Source: Nitrospirota bacterium
Lineage (GTDB): Bacteria; Nitrospirota; 9FT-COMBO-42-15; HDB-SIOI813
Reading direction: 5' to 3'
NCBI GenBank assembly: GCA_016212215.1
Contig: JACRGV010000125.1
Coordinates: 1-64,000 of the forward strand
DNA length: 64,000 nucleotides
The translations under genes were made by a program, and so were the position numbers. Numbering within the stretch: the first letter of the stretch is position 1; every line of letters starts with the position of its first letter. Shown one piece after another: positions 10,335-19,478 of this stretch. The notes under the pieces are model-generated. The model had not been told where the DNA came from, searched no databases, and saw only the letters and a program-made list of their open reading frames with translations.

Positions 10335-10544
10335 ACCCCACCCTCACCCTAACCCTCTCCCTGAGGGAGAGGGAATATAAGAGGTGCTGACGCTCCCTGA
10401 GGGAGAGGGTGCTAAGTTAATTCCCTCTCCTTCAAGAGGATGTGGTTATGTAGTTCAAATATTCCCTCCCCTTCAAGAGGATGTGGTTAGGTAGTTCAAA
10501 TATTCCCTCCCCTTCAAGGGGAGGGTTAGGGTGGGGATGGGGTT
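10335..10544 (+). repeat. G/C-rich palindromic element (copy 8)
   Basis: Left C-rich arm with two CTCCCTGAGGGAG hairpins, two degenerate CCCTCCCCTTCAAGAGGATG units each followed by TGGTTA(T/G)GTAGTTCAAATA, then the final CTCCCCTTCAAGGGGAG hairpin and G-run end. The duplicated middle unit shows local tandem growth. It lies upstream of the MCP gene, which keeps its own ribosome site. Confidence 0.9.
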
Positions 10545-10581
10545 TATTTTCGTATGAATTCAAACTTAGGAGGAATGATAT

Positions 10582-12222
10582 ATGAAGTGGTTTATTGATC
10601 TCTCCACACGCACCAAGCTGTTATTGAGTTTTGGACTCGGCATTATCTTGTTGATCGTAGTCATCATGTTTTCAATAAAAGGTATTGCAAGGGTTGAAGA
10701 CCGGGAGAAGGAGACAGTTAAACATGAGTTCGCAAATACTACCGACCTACTGACTCTCATGTCTTATGAAAATGAGGTCAGGGTCGGTTTGCTTTCAATG
10801 ATGGCGGTTAATGATGAAACCGGAAGGGGAAAATGGCATCAACTCATAAAGGAACGCTCCAGTCAGATCGGGAAGTTGATGTACAGGCTTACAGAAAGAA
10901 ATAAGGACACACCGGAAGACCAGAGTATGCTTAATGAATTAAGCGACATTAGGGGTGCATTCACACAGACAAGGGATAATGAGATTGTCCCTCTGATATA
11001 TGATAAGAAGATTGATCAGGCAAGGAGACTTGCTATGGGGATTCAGGCTGAACGATATGAAAAGATGAAGGCTATTACAACAGAACTCCTGAAAATGGAA
11101 AATGAAAGGGTAAAACTGCATTTATCTGAATCAGAACAGGAGACAGCAAGGACAAAGAGTATCTTTTACACAGCCGGTGTTATAGCAATCGTTGCAAGCA
11201 TTATCATGGTATTTTTCTGGAACAGTATAATCGCAAGGCCGTTAAAAGAGTTATCAGAAACGGCTGAAAAGGTCTCTTCCGGTGACCTTACTGTAAGTTT
11301 TCCCCTTAATGGAAGACTTGATGAGGTTGGTGTTTTAATGCGCATCTTCCGTACAATGATAGAGCGGATGCAGAGACAAACAAGGGATATCTCAGAATCA
11401 GTCAGCGTCCTTGCATCCTCATCTAATGAGATTGCGTCAACAACTGCACAGCTTGCAGCAGGTACTGAACAGACTGCCATAGCTGTCACAGAGACCACCA
11501 CTACAGTGGAAGAGGTTAAACAGACAGTTAATATGGCATCTGAGAAGGCAAAGAATGTTTCAGCAGTTGCACAGAATGCAGTACAGTTTTCTCAAAACGG
11601 CATGAGACTTGTGGGCGAGACTATAGATGGGATCAACAATATTAAATCCCAGATGGACTATATTGCTGAGACTATTGTTAAACTCAGTGAACACAGTCAG
11701 GCCATTGGAGAGATTATTGCTGCGGTGGATGATATAGCGGAACAGTCCAATCTCCTTGCAGTAAATGCCGCTATTGAGGCAACAAAGGTGGGGGAATACG
11801 GCAAGGGTTTTATTGTTGTTGCACAGGAGATAAAGAGCCTTGCAGAGCAGTCCAAACAGGCTACCAGACAGGTAAGGATAATACTTAATGATATACAGAA
11901 ATCAAACACAGCCGCGGTGATGGCTACAGAGAAGGGGGCTAAGGCTGTGGAGGCTGTGGTCAAGCAATCCTCCAACACAGGCAATGCAATACAGGAACTT
12001 TCAAAAGGTATTACTGAAGCCTCACAATCTGCTATACAAATAGCCGCATCAAGCCAACAGCAGTTGATAGGCATGGACCAGGTAGCACTTGCAATGAATA
12101 ACATCAAACAGGCAACAACACAGAACGCCGCAAGCACAAGACAGGTCGAATTGACAATGCGCACACTGCAGGAGGTCGGGCAGAGATTGAAGACGCTAGT
12201 GGATTATTACAGGGTGAGTTGA
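10582..12222 (+). CDS. Transmembrane chemoreceptor, MCP (WspA-like)
   Basis: A 546-residue methyl-accepting receptor. It has TM1 (about 12-31), a helical periplasmic ligand domain resembling the four-helix-bundle type (about 32-193), TM2 (194-213), HAMP (about 214-268) and a cytoplasmic signalling domain. The hairpin tip lies near residues 384-412 ([30 protein letters not shown]), where [11 protein letters not shown] replaces the commoner AARAGE(Q/H)GKGF. The start is set by TAGGAGG 9 bases upstream. It is the single receptor of cluster 1 and the expected partner of the CheW and CheA-REC proteins around it. Confidence 0.95.
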   Translation: MKWFIDLSTRTKLLLSFGLGIILLIVVIMFSIKGIARVEDREKETVKHEFANTTDLLTLMSYENEVRVGLLSMMAVNDETGRGKWHQLIKERSSQIGKLMYRLTERNKDTPEDQSMLNELSDIRGAFTQTRDNEIVPLIYDKKIDQARRLAMGIQAERYEKMKAITTELLKMENERVKLHLSESEQETARTKSIFYTAGVIAIVASIIMVFFWNSIIARPLKELSETAEKVSSGDLTVSFPLNGRLDEVGVLMRIFRTMIERMQRQTRDISESVSVLASSSNEIASTTAQLAAGTEQTAIAVTETTTTVEEVKQTVNMASEKAKNVSAVAQNAVQFSQNGMRLVGETIDGINNIKSQMDYIAETIVKLSEHSQAIGEIIAAVDDIAEQSNLLAVNAAIEATKVGEYGKGFIVVAQEIKSLAEQSKQATRQVRIILNDIQKSNTAAVMATEKGAKAVEAVVKQSSNTGNAIQELSKGITEASQSAIQIAASSQQQLIGMDQVALAMNNIKQATTQNAASTRQVELTMRTLQEVGQRLKTLVDYYRVS

Positions 12223-12228
12223 AGAAAG

Positions 12229-12299
12229 TGGATAGTGGTTAGTGGATAGAAGTAAGAAGTAAGAAACAAGAAGAAAGAAGCAAGAAGAAAGAAAACAGA
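12229..12299 (+). repeat. GTGGTTAGTGG / GAAGTAAGAAG tract
   Basis: A low-complexity purine-rich tract (GAAGTAAGAAGTAAGAAAC, AAGAAGAAAGAAGCAAG) directly after the MCP stop and directly before a palindromic element. The pairing of tract and element recurs throughout the window. Confidence 0.6.
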
Positions 12300-12510
12300 A
12301 ACCCCACCCTCACCCTAACCCTCTCCCTGAGGGAGAGGGAAATAAGAGGAACCGGCGCTCCCTGAGGGAGAGGGAATATAAGAGGTGCTGACGCTCCCTG
12401 AGGGAGAGGGAATAGAGGGGGAGCCTTGTTATTCCCTCCCCTTCGAGAGGGTTAGGTTTTTCAAATAATTCCCTCCCCTTCAAGGGGAGGGTTAGGGTGG
12501 GGATGGGGTT
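12300..12510 (+). repeat. G/C-rich palindromic element (copy 9)
   Basis: Left arm with three CTCCCTGAGGGAG hairpins, a degenerate middle CTCCCCTTCGAGAGGGTTAGG unit, then CTCCCCTTCAAGGGGAG and the G-run end. It ends 9 bases before the ATG of the CheA-REC gene. The G-rich end is the only ribosome-site-like sequence there. Confidence 0.92.
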
Positions 12511-12519
12511 TATTTATTC

Positions 12520-14766
12520 ATGAACAAGCGTGAAGAAGAGTTCCATAAGCGGTTGTTGGTTACCTTCAGGGGGGAGGCACAGGAGCATCTGAGGGCTATA
12601 TCCAATGGCCTGCTTGGGCTTGAGACCCCCAAGCCGAGGGAAGAAGAAGCAGGGGTGCTTGAAACCATATTCCGTGCATGTCACACGCTCAAAGGGGCCG
12701 CAAGGGCTGTCAATTTAACAGATATTGAGTCCATCTGTCAGTCGCTGGAGGACATTTTTGATGACTGGAGACATGAGGGTATTAAGAGGTCTTCAGAAAC
12801 GTTTAACTCATTACATAAGGCACTTGAATCAATGAACCGCCGGTTGTCCTCTATGAAAGCAGATGGGACATTGATAGGTGAAGAAGAATTATCCAGGGTT
12901 GCAGCGGGGTTGTCAGTGCTTGTGAAGATGCCGCCGATACCGGAGAGTGCGGAGGGCGGAAAACCCCACCCTCACCTTTATCCTCTCCCTGAGGGAGAGG
13001 ATAATTCCCTCCCATTCAAGGGGAGGGTTAGGGTGGGGATGGGGTCACTCTCCCACGACACCATCAAAATCTCCACCGCAAAACTCAATGCCCTTCTCCA
13101 CAAATCAGAAGAGATGCTGGCGATTAAGCGCACTGAGGGCCAGCGCTATTCAGAGGTTAATGATATTTACAATACATTTGATGCGTTTAAAAGAAAGATG
13201 TCTGCTATTTCACCAATAGAAGATACTGAAACTTCAGAATATGTAGTATTACAACTGAAGTCAATAAAAAACAAACTCTCAGCATTGAAAAAATCCGCCC
13301 GGCAGGCAGATGTAATATTTACCAGGGCAGTAGACAATCTCATTGATGAATCCAAGAAGGCAATGATGCAGTCGTTCTCTGAGATTACAGAGGGGTTTCC
13401 GTTACTTGTAAGGTCTGTCTCGCATGAACAGGGGAAAGAGGTTATCCTAAAGATTCAGGGAGAAGATGTTGAAGTGGACAGGAGGATACTTGCAGAGATT
13501 AAAGACCCGTTAATCCATATTATAAGAAACTGTATTGACCATGGAATTGAATATCCCGCAGTAAGGGAGGCAAACAACAAAGATAGAACAGGTACTATTT
13601 CAATTAATATATCACTTAAGGAGAACAGTAAGGTTGAGATTATTATTTCTGATAACGGTAAAGGTATTGATATTGAGAAGATTAAGGGAACGTCCATTAA
13701 AAATGGACTAATCTCAAGGGAGACTGCTGAAAGTCTGAATGATGAAGATGCATTATCCTTTATCTTTCATTCAGGGTTTTCAACCTCTCCGTTGATTACC
13801 TCAATATCAGGCAGGGGGCTTGGTCTCGCTATTGTACGAGAGAAGATAGATAATCTCAGCGGGACTGTAACAGTAAAATCTGAGTTAAATTCCGGTACTG
13901 CATTTTCAATAATAATCCCTGTTACTCTTGCCACATTCCGGGGGATTCTGATACGTGTTAATGACCAAGTATTTATTGTCCATTCAAATAATGTTTTAAA
14001 GGTAATGATGATAAAAAAGGATGAAATAAAGACAGTAGAAAACAGGGAGTGCATAGTGTATAATAGCCGACCTGTATCGTATGTACGGCTTAAAGATATA
14101 CTTCAGATTGATACGGGAAAAAGTATCCGGCCCAAGTCGGAATACGTTACAGTCTTGATATTAAAAGGTATGGATATAAATATTGCGGCCGGTGTTGATG
14201 AGATAATTGAAGAGTCAGAGGTATTGGTTAAAAATCTCGGAACACAGCTTGTACGTGTAAGAAATGTCTCAGTCGCCGCAATCATGGGGACAGGCAGGAC
14301 TGTTCCGGTTCTCAATGTTAGTGACCTGATAAGGACTGCCTTAAAAAATGCTGTAAGTGCACTGCCGGTATATCCTGTAATGACAACAGAGGTTGAAACA
14401 GAAAAGTTGTCAATCCTTGTTGCAGAGGATTCGATAACATCCCGAATCCTGTTAAAAAATATCCTTGAATCCGCAGGATATAATGTCAGGACAGCAGTAG
14501 ATGGTGTTGATGCCATAACAATGCTCAAGACAGAGGATTTTGACCTTGTAGTATCCGATATTGAAATGCCCCGCATGGATGGATTCGGCCTCTGCTCAAA
14601 GATACGCAGTGATAAAAAACTTGCTGAACTTCCTGTAGTATTAGTAACAGCCCTCGAGACAAGAGAAGACCGTGAAAAAGGCATCAGCGTTGGGGCTAAT
14701 GCATATATAGTGAAGAGCAGTTTTGATCAGAGTAATTTGATTGAAGTGATTAGAAGGCTGATATAA
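12520..14766 (+). CDS. cheA: Hybrid CheA-REC histidine kinase (WspE-like)
   Basis: A 748-residue chemotaxis kinase fused to a receiver. The HPt domain carries phospho-accepting His55 in FRACHTLKGAAR. The ATPase core shows the N box (HIIRNCIDHGIEYP) and G boxes (ISDNGKGIDI, GRGLGLAIVREKI). A CheW-like domain (about 465-610) follows, and a C-terminal receiver (about 627-748) has Asp680 in VVSDIEMPRMDGFG. This matches WspE/FrzE-type CheA-REC. Residues about 147-176 (PHPHLYPLPEGE and SLPFKGRVRVGMG) are encoded by an in-frame palindromic element at 12961-13045, placed in the linker after HPt. Confidence 0.95.
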   Translation: MNKREEEFHKRLLVTFRGEAQEHLRAISNGLLGLETPKPREEEAGVLETIFRACHTLKGAARAVNLTDIESICQSLEDIFDDWRHEGIKRSSETFNSLHKALESMNRRLSSMKADGTLIGEEELSRVAAGLSVLVKMPPIPESAEGGKPHPHLYPLPEGEDNSLPFKGRVRVGMGSLSHDTIKISTAKLNALLHKSEEMLAIKRTEGQRYSEVNDIYNTFDAFKRKMSAISPIEDTETSEYVVLQLKSIKNKLSALKKSARQADVIFTRAVDNLIDESKKAMMQSFSEITEGFPLLVRSVSHEQGKEVILKIQGEDVEVDRRILAEIKDPLIHIIRNCIDHGIEYPAVREANNKDRTGTISINISLKENSKVEIIISDNGKGIDIEKIKGTSIKNGLISRETAESLNDEDALSFIFHSGFSTSPLITSISGRGLGLAIVREKIDNLSGTVTVKSELNSGTAFSIIIPVTLATFRGILIRVNDQVFIVHSNNVLKVMMIKKDEIKTVENRECIVYNSRPVSYVRLKDILQIDTGKSIRPKSEYVTVLILKGMDINIAAGVDEIIEESEVLVKNLGTQLVRVRNVSVAAIMGTGRTVPVLNVSDLIRTALKNAVSALPVYPVMTTEVETEKLSILVAEDSITSRILLKNILESAGYNVRTAVDGVDAITMLKTEDFDLVVSDIEMPRMDGFGLCSKIRSDKKLAELPVVLVTALETREDREKGISVGANAYIVKSSFDQSNLIEVIRRLI
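12961..13045 (+). repeat. Palindromic element inside cheA-REC (copy 10)
   Basis: Compact copy: one CTCCCTGAGGGAG hairpin and one CCTCCCATTCAAGGGGAGG hairpin with both outer ends. It lies in frame within the linker between HPt and the kinase core, and uses the same reading frame as the cheB copy. Confidence 0.93.
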
Positions 14767-14802
14767 GGCAGTGGATAGTGAATAGTGAATGGAAGAAAGG
14801 CG

Positions 14803-15008
14803 AACCCCACCCTCACCCTAACCCTCTCCCTGAGGGAGAGGGAATATAAGGTGACTGACGTTCTCCCTGAGGGAGAGGGAATATAAGGTGACTGAGGTGC
14901 TCCCTGAGGGAGAGGGTGCTAAGTTTATTCCCTCCCCTTCAGAAGAGGGTTAGGTTCTTCAAATAATTCCCTCCCTTTCAAGGGGAGGGTTAGGGTGGGG
15001 ATGGGGTT
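14803..15008 (+). repeat. G/C-rich palindromic element (copy 11)
   Basis: Left arm with three CTCCCTGAGGGAG hairpins separated by AATATAAGGTGACTGA-type spacers, a degenerate CTCCCCTTCAGAAGAGG unit and the G-run end. Its last bases contain GTG and ATG codons in frame with cheB, so it overlaps the possible 5' end of that gene. Confidence 0.92.
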
Positions 15009-15024
15009 AACAAAGGAGAACATC

Positions 15025-16185
15025 TTGCCGGAACAACACAAAAAAATAAACGTACTGATTGTGGAAGACTCGGCTGTGGTGCGGGAATATTTAAAACATA
15101 TACTGGAATCTGACCCGAAATTGCATGTAATGGGGATGGCTGAAGACGGTGAAGAGGCTGTTAATTTTGTTAGCGATAACAAACCGGATGTAATCACTAT
15201 GGATGTTAATATGCCCGACATGAACGGTCTTGCAGCAACCAGAAAGATTATGGAGATAAATCCGGTTCCCATAATCATTGTAAGCGCCAGTTTCAGCCAT
15301 CGGGATGTTGAAAGGTCATTTAAGGCCATACAGGCAGGTGCCATTGCAGTTGTGGAGAAACCTCCGGGGCCCGGTAATCCCAGATACGAACATACCGCGA
15401 GTGAACTGATACAGACTGTGAAACTTATGTCTGAGGTAAAGGTTGTAAAAAGGTGGAACAAAAGTAAGATAATATCAACCTTAGTATCCACGGCGAAACC
15501 CCACCCTCACCCTAACCCTCTCCCTGAGGGAGAGGGAATAGAAGGGGATCCTTGTTATTCCCTCCCCTTCAAGGGGAGGGATAGGGTGGGGATGGGGTCA
15601 TCTCCAGTTCCTCATAACGACATCAAGCTCATTGCCATCGGTGCCTCTACCGGCGGGCCGCCGGTGCTTCTAAGAGTACTTTCCGGACTTCATGCAGGAT
15701 TTCCTGTTCCAATACTTATTGTCCAGCACATTGCAATGGGTTTTCTCAGAGGTTTAGTTGAATGGCTGGGAAACAATATTGAACTTCCCGTAGTTATTGC
15801 TTCAGATGGAGAGCGTATAAAACCGGGAACAATATATTTTGCCCCTGAGGACCTTCATCTGGGTGTAGATAAGGGAAAAAGGATTTCCTTGAGTGATGCC
15901 TCTCCGGAAAACGGCATAAGGCCGTCAGTATCTTATCTCTTCCGTTCTGCATTTAATGCTTATGGAGGAAGTGCCGCAGGCATACTGCTTACAGGGATGG
16001 GAAGGGATGGGGCTGAAGAGCTTTGTCTGATGAGATACAGCGGGGCATTAACTATTGCTCAGGATAAAGAAAGCTCTGTTGTGCATGGGATGCCCGGCGA
16101 GGCAATAAGGCTCGGCGGGGCTGCACAAGTGCTTCCGCCGGAGAGGATAGCGGCGTTGCTGGAGAAGATTGGGAGAGAGGCGTGA
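15025..16185 (+). CDS. cheB: CheB receptor methylesterase (WspF-like)
   Basis: Receiver plus methylesterase/deamidase that removes methyl groups from the receptor. The receiver has Asp60 in TMDVNMPDMNG and a KPPGPGNP linker. The esterase has Ser208 in IGASTGGPPVLL, His235 in VQHIAMGF and Asp328 in LTGMGRDG (numbered from TTG 15025). I prefer that TTG start because AAAGGAG lies 6 bases upstream. In-frame GTG 14995 and ATG 15001 lie within the preceding palindromic element and would add 10 or 8 residues. Residues about 158-192 are encoded by a second element (15496-15599) in the interdomain linker, giving [13 protein letters not shown] and SLPFKGRDRVGMG. Confidence 0.94.
   Translation: MPEQHKKINVLIVEDSAVVREYLKHILESDPKLHVMGMAEDGEEAVNFVSDNKPDVITMDVNMPDMNGLAATRKIMEINPVPIIIVSASFSHRDVERSFKAIQAGAIAVVEKPPGPGNPRYEHTASELIQTVKLMSEVKVVKRWNKSKIISTLVSTAKPHPHPNPLPEGEGIEGDPCYSLPFKGRDRVGMGSSPVPHNDIKLIAIGASTGGPPVLLRVLSGLHAGFPVPILIVQHIAMGFLRGLVEWLGNNIELPVVIASDGERIKPGTIYFAPEDLHLGVDKGKRISLSDASPENGIRPSVSYLFRSAFNAYGGSAAGILLTGMGRDGAEELCLMRYSGALTIAQDKESSVVHGMPGEAIRLGGAAQVLPPERIAALLEKIGREA
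15496..15599 (+). repeat. Palindromic element inside cheB (copy 12)
   Basis: Complete compact copy in frame between the receiver and esterase domains of cheB. It encodes [13 protein letters not shown], a short spacer, and SLPFKGRDRVGMG. Confidence 0.94.
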
Positions 16186-16200
16186 TTAAAGCCCAACCCA

Positions 16201-16348
16201 AACCCCACCCTCACCCTAACCCTCTCCCTGAGGGAGAGGGAATATAGGGAGGGGCTTCTTTGTAATTCCCTCCCCTTCTAAGGAGAGGGTTAGGTTTTTC
16301 AAATAATTCCCTCCCCTTCAAGGGGAGGGTTAGGGTGGGGATGGGGTT
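16201..16348 (+). repeat. G/C-rich palindromic element (copy 13)
   Basis: Left C-rich arm with one CTCCCTGAGGGAG hairpin, a degenerate CTCCCCTTCTAAGGAGAGG unit and the final hairpin with G-run end. Codons GTG and ATG at its end are in frame with the hybrid kinase gene that follows. Confidence 0.92.
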
Positions 16349-16400
16349 ATATGGAGATGAAATACAGGGCATTAATAATCTACAGGAAAGGGATACTGAA

Positions 16401-18890
16401 ATGGACGATAAAAATTATATCTTAATCGTTGAAGACAGCCCTACGCAGGCACAGCAGGTGGAAACAATTCTTTGTTTTCTTGATCATCCCTGCAAGACAG
16501 CCGGTAGTGCAAAGGAGGCGCTTGAATTCATAAAAAAACAAAAGCCGCTGATTGTTGTTGCAGATATACTGATGCCTGAGATGGATGGTTATGAACTCTG
16601 CCGCAGGATTAAAGGAAATTTTGAAACCAGACATATCCCGGTTGTCCTCCTTACACGTCTTTCTGAGCCAAGGGATATAATCAAAGGACTTGAGTGCGGG
16701 GCTGATGATTTTATTATAAAACCATATAATGAAGAGATTATTCTGACACGAATACAGACTGTACTCTCTCTCAGACAAAAACAGGAGGCTGCTTCTAAAC
16801 AGGAAAATATACTTATTGTTGAAGATAGCCCCACACAGGCAGAGCAGATAAAGTTTTTACTCGAAGAAGAAGGCTATTCAGTATTAACAGCCTCAAACGG
16901 GGCAGAGGGGTTTGAGATTGCAAAAGAGGTAGGACCTTCACTTATTATCTCTGACATTATTATGCCGGTTATGGACGGTTTTGAATTGGCCAATAAGATT
17001 AAAAATGATGACGCCCTGAAAAATACACCAATAATTTTTTTAACATCATTACAGGACAGTAAGCTTTTAGTGCAAAAGGTCTCTGTTGTAGCTGATGGTT
17101 TCTTTACCAAGCCTTTTGACGAAAACTATCTCTTATCCAAGATCCAGTTTCTTATCGCTGCTTCACAGCACAGGCTTGAAGACATGCAATTAAAGGGTAT
17201 TGAGATAAACTTCTGGGGGGAATGGTTTGTAATAAATGCCGGTTTCAGGCAGGTAGTAAATTTTCTCCTCTCAACTTATGAAGGAGCCATCCGCCAGAAC
17301 AGTGACCTTGTATATATGCAGAGGGAACTGCAACAGCTAAATCAACAGCTTGAGTCAAAGGTTCTGGAACGTACAGAGAAACTCAAATCCTCAGAAGAAA
17401 ATTTCAGGGCACTTGCGGAGAATTCAGGAGACGGCATCTTAATAGCCAAAGCACCGGATGTTTTTATATATGCTAATCATCGTATGTCTGTTTTAACCGG
17501 ATACAGTGAATCTGAACTGATGAATATGCCATGTAAGGATATTATTATTCCTGCTGATGCAGATAAAATATCTGCGAAATGCAAAAAGATGATGATGACA
17601 GGGAAACCCTTCTCTGAGCAGTTTGAGACATCTATCCTTTCAAAAGATAACATAGAAATACCCATAGAGATAACTACATCAGGGACTATCTGGGAGGGTG
17701 AGCCTGCTATTATGATATTCTTCCGGGATGTTACAGATCGAAAGAAGAGAGTTGAAGATATTATAAGAAAGGACAAGCTTGAATCAGTAGGTGTCCTTGC
17801 CGGCGGCATTGCACATGACTTTAACAACCTCCTTACCGGTATCCTCGGCAATATCTCAATGGTACTGATGGAGATCGTAAATGATAAAAAGAATTACAGC
17901 CTGTTGGCTGATGCTGAAAAGGCAACATTAAGGGCAAGGGATTTGACATGGCAGTTGTTAACTTTTTCCAAAGGCGGGGCACCCTTAAAAGAGGCATCTT
18001 ATATTAATGAACTCATTGAAGAATCCGCCATGTTTGCATTAAGGGGTTCAAAGATAATTTGTAATTTCTCATTGCATGATGATCTGCGGCTTGTTGAAGT
18101 GGATAAGGGACAATTCAGCCAGGTCATCAATAATCTTGTTTTAAATGCAAAACAGGCGATGATTAATGGCGGGACTTTATCTATATCTGCGGAAAATACA
18201 GAGGTCAGGGTTACAGACAACCTTCCGTTAGATCCGGGCAGATATGTAAAGATTAGTGTTAAAGATACAGGGACAGGTATACCTAAAGATATTCTCCCCA
18301 TGATATTTGACCCTTATTTCACAACCAAGGTAGGCGGATCCGGTCTCGGGCTTGCATCTGTATATTCAATAGTAAAAAATCATGAGGGTTACATTACTGT
18401 TGAGTCAAATCCTGGTGAAGGAACAGTATTCTATATATATCTTCCTGTATCTTTACAGAAAGCCCCTGTTGTAAAACATGCGGAAGAACAGTTCCTGCAT
18501 GGAACAGGCAGGGTTTTGATTATGGATGATGAGGAGATTATCAGAGAGCTTACAGAAGAGATGCTGAAGAAACTTGGGTATGACGTAGTATCCGCAAAAG
18601 ACGGGCGTGAAGCAATAGAGCTATATAAAAATGCTATGCATACAGGCTCACCATTTAGTGCAGTAATAATGGATCTGACAGTCCCCGGAGGAATGGGCGG
18701 CGCTGTTGCTATAAAGAAACTCATAGAAGAAGACCCTTCAGTTAAAGCCATAGTCTCAAGCGGTTATTCAAATGACATAATGATTGCTGAGTATAAGAAA
18801 TACGGTTTCAGCGGCTTCATAGTAAAACCATACCGCTTCTCAGACCTAAGCAGGGTAGTGCATGAGGTGATTACCGGAATAAGAGTATAA
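16401..18890 (+). CDS. REC-REC-PAS-histidine kinase-REC hybrid
   Basis: A soluble 829-residue hybrid kinase. It has receiver 1 (Asp55, VADILMPEMDG), receiver 2 (Asp185, ISDIIMPVMDG), a coiled coil (about 300-330, QRELQQLNQQLESKVLERTEKL), PAS (about 332-455), HisKA with His472 in LAGGIAHDFNNLLTG, HATPase (DTGTGIP, GGSGLGLASVYSIV) and receiver 3 (Asp758, VIMDLTVPGGMGG). Both N-terminal receivers begin with ILIVEDSPTQA. I start at ATG 16401, which has AGGAAAGGG upstream; in-frame codons from 16335 lie in the preceding element. It is the last gene of cluster 1, in the position where Wsp systems carry WspR, and may be the output target of CheA-REC. Confidence 0.9.
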   Translation: MDDKNYILIVEDSPTQAQQVETILCFLDHPCKTAGSAKEALEFIKKQKPLIVVADILMPEMDGYELCRRIKGNFETRHIPVVLLTRLSEPRDIIKGLECGADDFIIKPYNEEIILTRIQTVLSLRQKQEAASKQENILIVEDSPTQAEQIKFLLEEEGYSVLTASNGAEGFEIAKEVGPSLIISDIIMPVMDGFELANKIKNDDALKNTPIIFLTSLQDSKLLVQKVSVVADGFFTKPFDENYLLSKIQFLIAASQHRLEDMQLKGIEINFWGEWFVINAGFRQVVNFLLSTYEGAIRQNSDLVYMQRELQQLNQQLESKVLERTEKLKSSEENFRALAENSGDGILIAKAPDVFIYANHRMSVLTGYSESELMNMPCKDIIIPADADKISAKCKKMMMTGKPFSEQFETSILSKDNIEIPIEITTSGTIWEGEPAIMIFFRDVTDRKKRVEDIIRKDKLESVGVLAGGIAHDFNNLLTGILGNISMVLMEIVNDKKNYSLLADAEKATLRARDLTWQLLTFSKGGAPLKEASYINELIEESAMFALRGSKIICNFSLHDDLRLVEVDKGQFSQVINNLVLNAKQAMINGGTLSISAENTEVRVTDNLPLDPGRYVKISVKDTGTGIPKDILPMIFDPYFTTKVGGSGLGLASVYSIVKNHEGYITVESNPGEGTVFYIYLPVSLQKAPVVKHAEEQFLHGTGRVLIMDDEEIIRELTEEMLKKLGYDVVSAKDGREAIELYKNAMHTGSPFSAVIMDLTVPGGMGGAVAIKKLIEEDPSVKAIVSSGYSNDIMIAEYKKYGFSGFIVKPYRFSDLSRVVHEVITGIRV

Positions 18891-18901
18891 TGAAAACAAC
18901 A

Positions 18902-18951
18902 ACACATTCCCGCTTAAAGACTGCGGGAATGACAGAAGGAGGATAATACTG
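18902..18951. repeat. Partial ATTCCCGC...GCGGGAATGAC hairpin repeat
   Basis: The hairpin CATTCCCGCTTAAAGACTGC GGGAATG is followed by a second GTGGGAATGACA copy. It is related to arms of the MITE-like elements around typA and lies just upstream of the antitoxin gene. Confidence 0.6.
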
Positions 18952-18978
18952 TGGGAATGACAACGAAAGGAGTATCCT

Positions 18979-19191
18979 ATGAAAAGTAAATCTTTTTTTA
19001 ATGATGCCCTCGATTTAGTTGAATCATTACCGGAAGAGCAAAGAGAATCCCTGATTACAATTGTAAAACAAAGATTAATCGAAGAACGCAGGGATAATCT
19101 CTCACTCCGCATAAAAGAGGCTAAAGAAGAATATGCACGCGGGGAAATAAGGAAAGGAGATATAGATGAATTAATGAGGGAGATTTCTTAA
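18979..19191 (+). CDS. Probable antitoxin of type II TA module
   Basis: A 70-residue charged, helical protein (DALDLVESLPEEQRESLITIVKQRLIEERR...GEIRKGDIDELMREIS). Its stop codon overlaps the toxin start (TAATG, one base shared). Size, order and overlap are those of type II antitoxins, and the sequence resembles small addiction-module components paired with RelE/YafQ toxins. The first part would bind DNA or dimerise and the C-terminal part wrap the toxin, but this is inferred from the family pattern. The ribosome site is AAAGGAG. No clear operator was seen. Confidence 0.75.
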   Translation: MKSKSFFNDALDLVESLPEEQRESLITIVKQRLIEERRDNLSLRIKEAKEEYARGEIRKGDIDELMREIS

Positions 19192-19478
19192 TGAGGACTC
19201 TTATATGGAGTAACACTTTTAGCCGGGCATTAAAGAAATTTATAAAAAAACAACCCAATTGTAAACAAGATATTGCAAACACCCTGAGACTTTTGACAGA
19301 AGACCCATTTACTCCTCAATTGGAAACGCATAAACTTAAAGGTAAACTTTCAGGTACATGGGCGTGCAGTGCAGGATATGATTTACGTATTATATTTGAT
19401 TTTGTAAAGGGTGAGAAAGAAAAAGGAGATGATGATATTTTCCTGATAGAGATTGGTACACATGATGAGGTGTATTAA
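19191..19478 (+). CDS. RelE/YafQ-family mRNA interferase toxin
   Basis: A 95-residue toxin-like protein with the RelE/YafQ pattern: N-terminal TLIWSNTFSRALKKFIKK, then HKLKGKLSGTWACSAGYDLRIIFDF and a C-terminal IEIGTHDEVY. Family members cleave mRNA in the ribosomal A site. The conserved basic and aromatic positions and the final GTHDEVY suggest an intact toxin. It shares one base with the antitoxin stop, so the two are translationally coupled. The module sits between the two chemosensory clusters. Confidence 0.87.
   Translation: MRTLIWSNTFSRALKKFIKKQPNCKQDIANTLRLLTEDPFTPQLETHKLKGKLSGTWACSAGYDLRIIFDFVKGEKEKGDDDIFLIEIGTHDEVY

Noticed and set aside
9539-16348. Regularly recurring palindromes that might look like a CRISPR array
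   Set aside because: Spacing is irregular and gene-sized, units differ in length and composition, and no cas gene is present.
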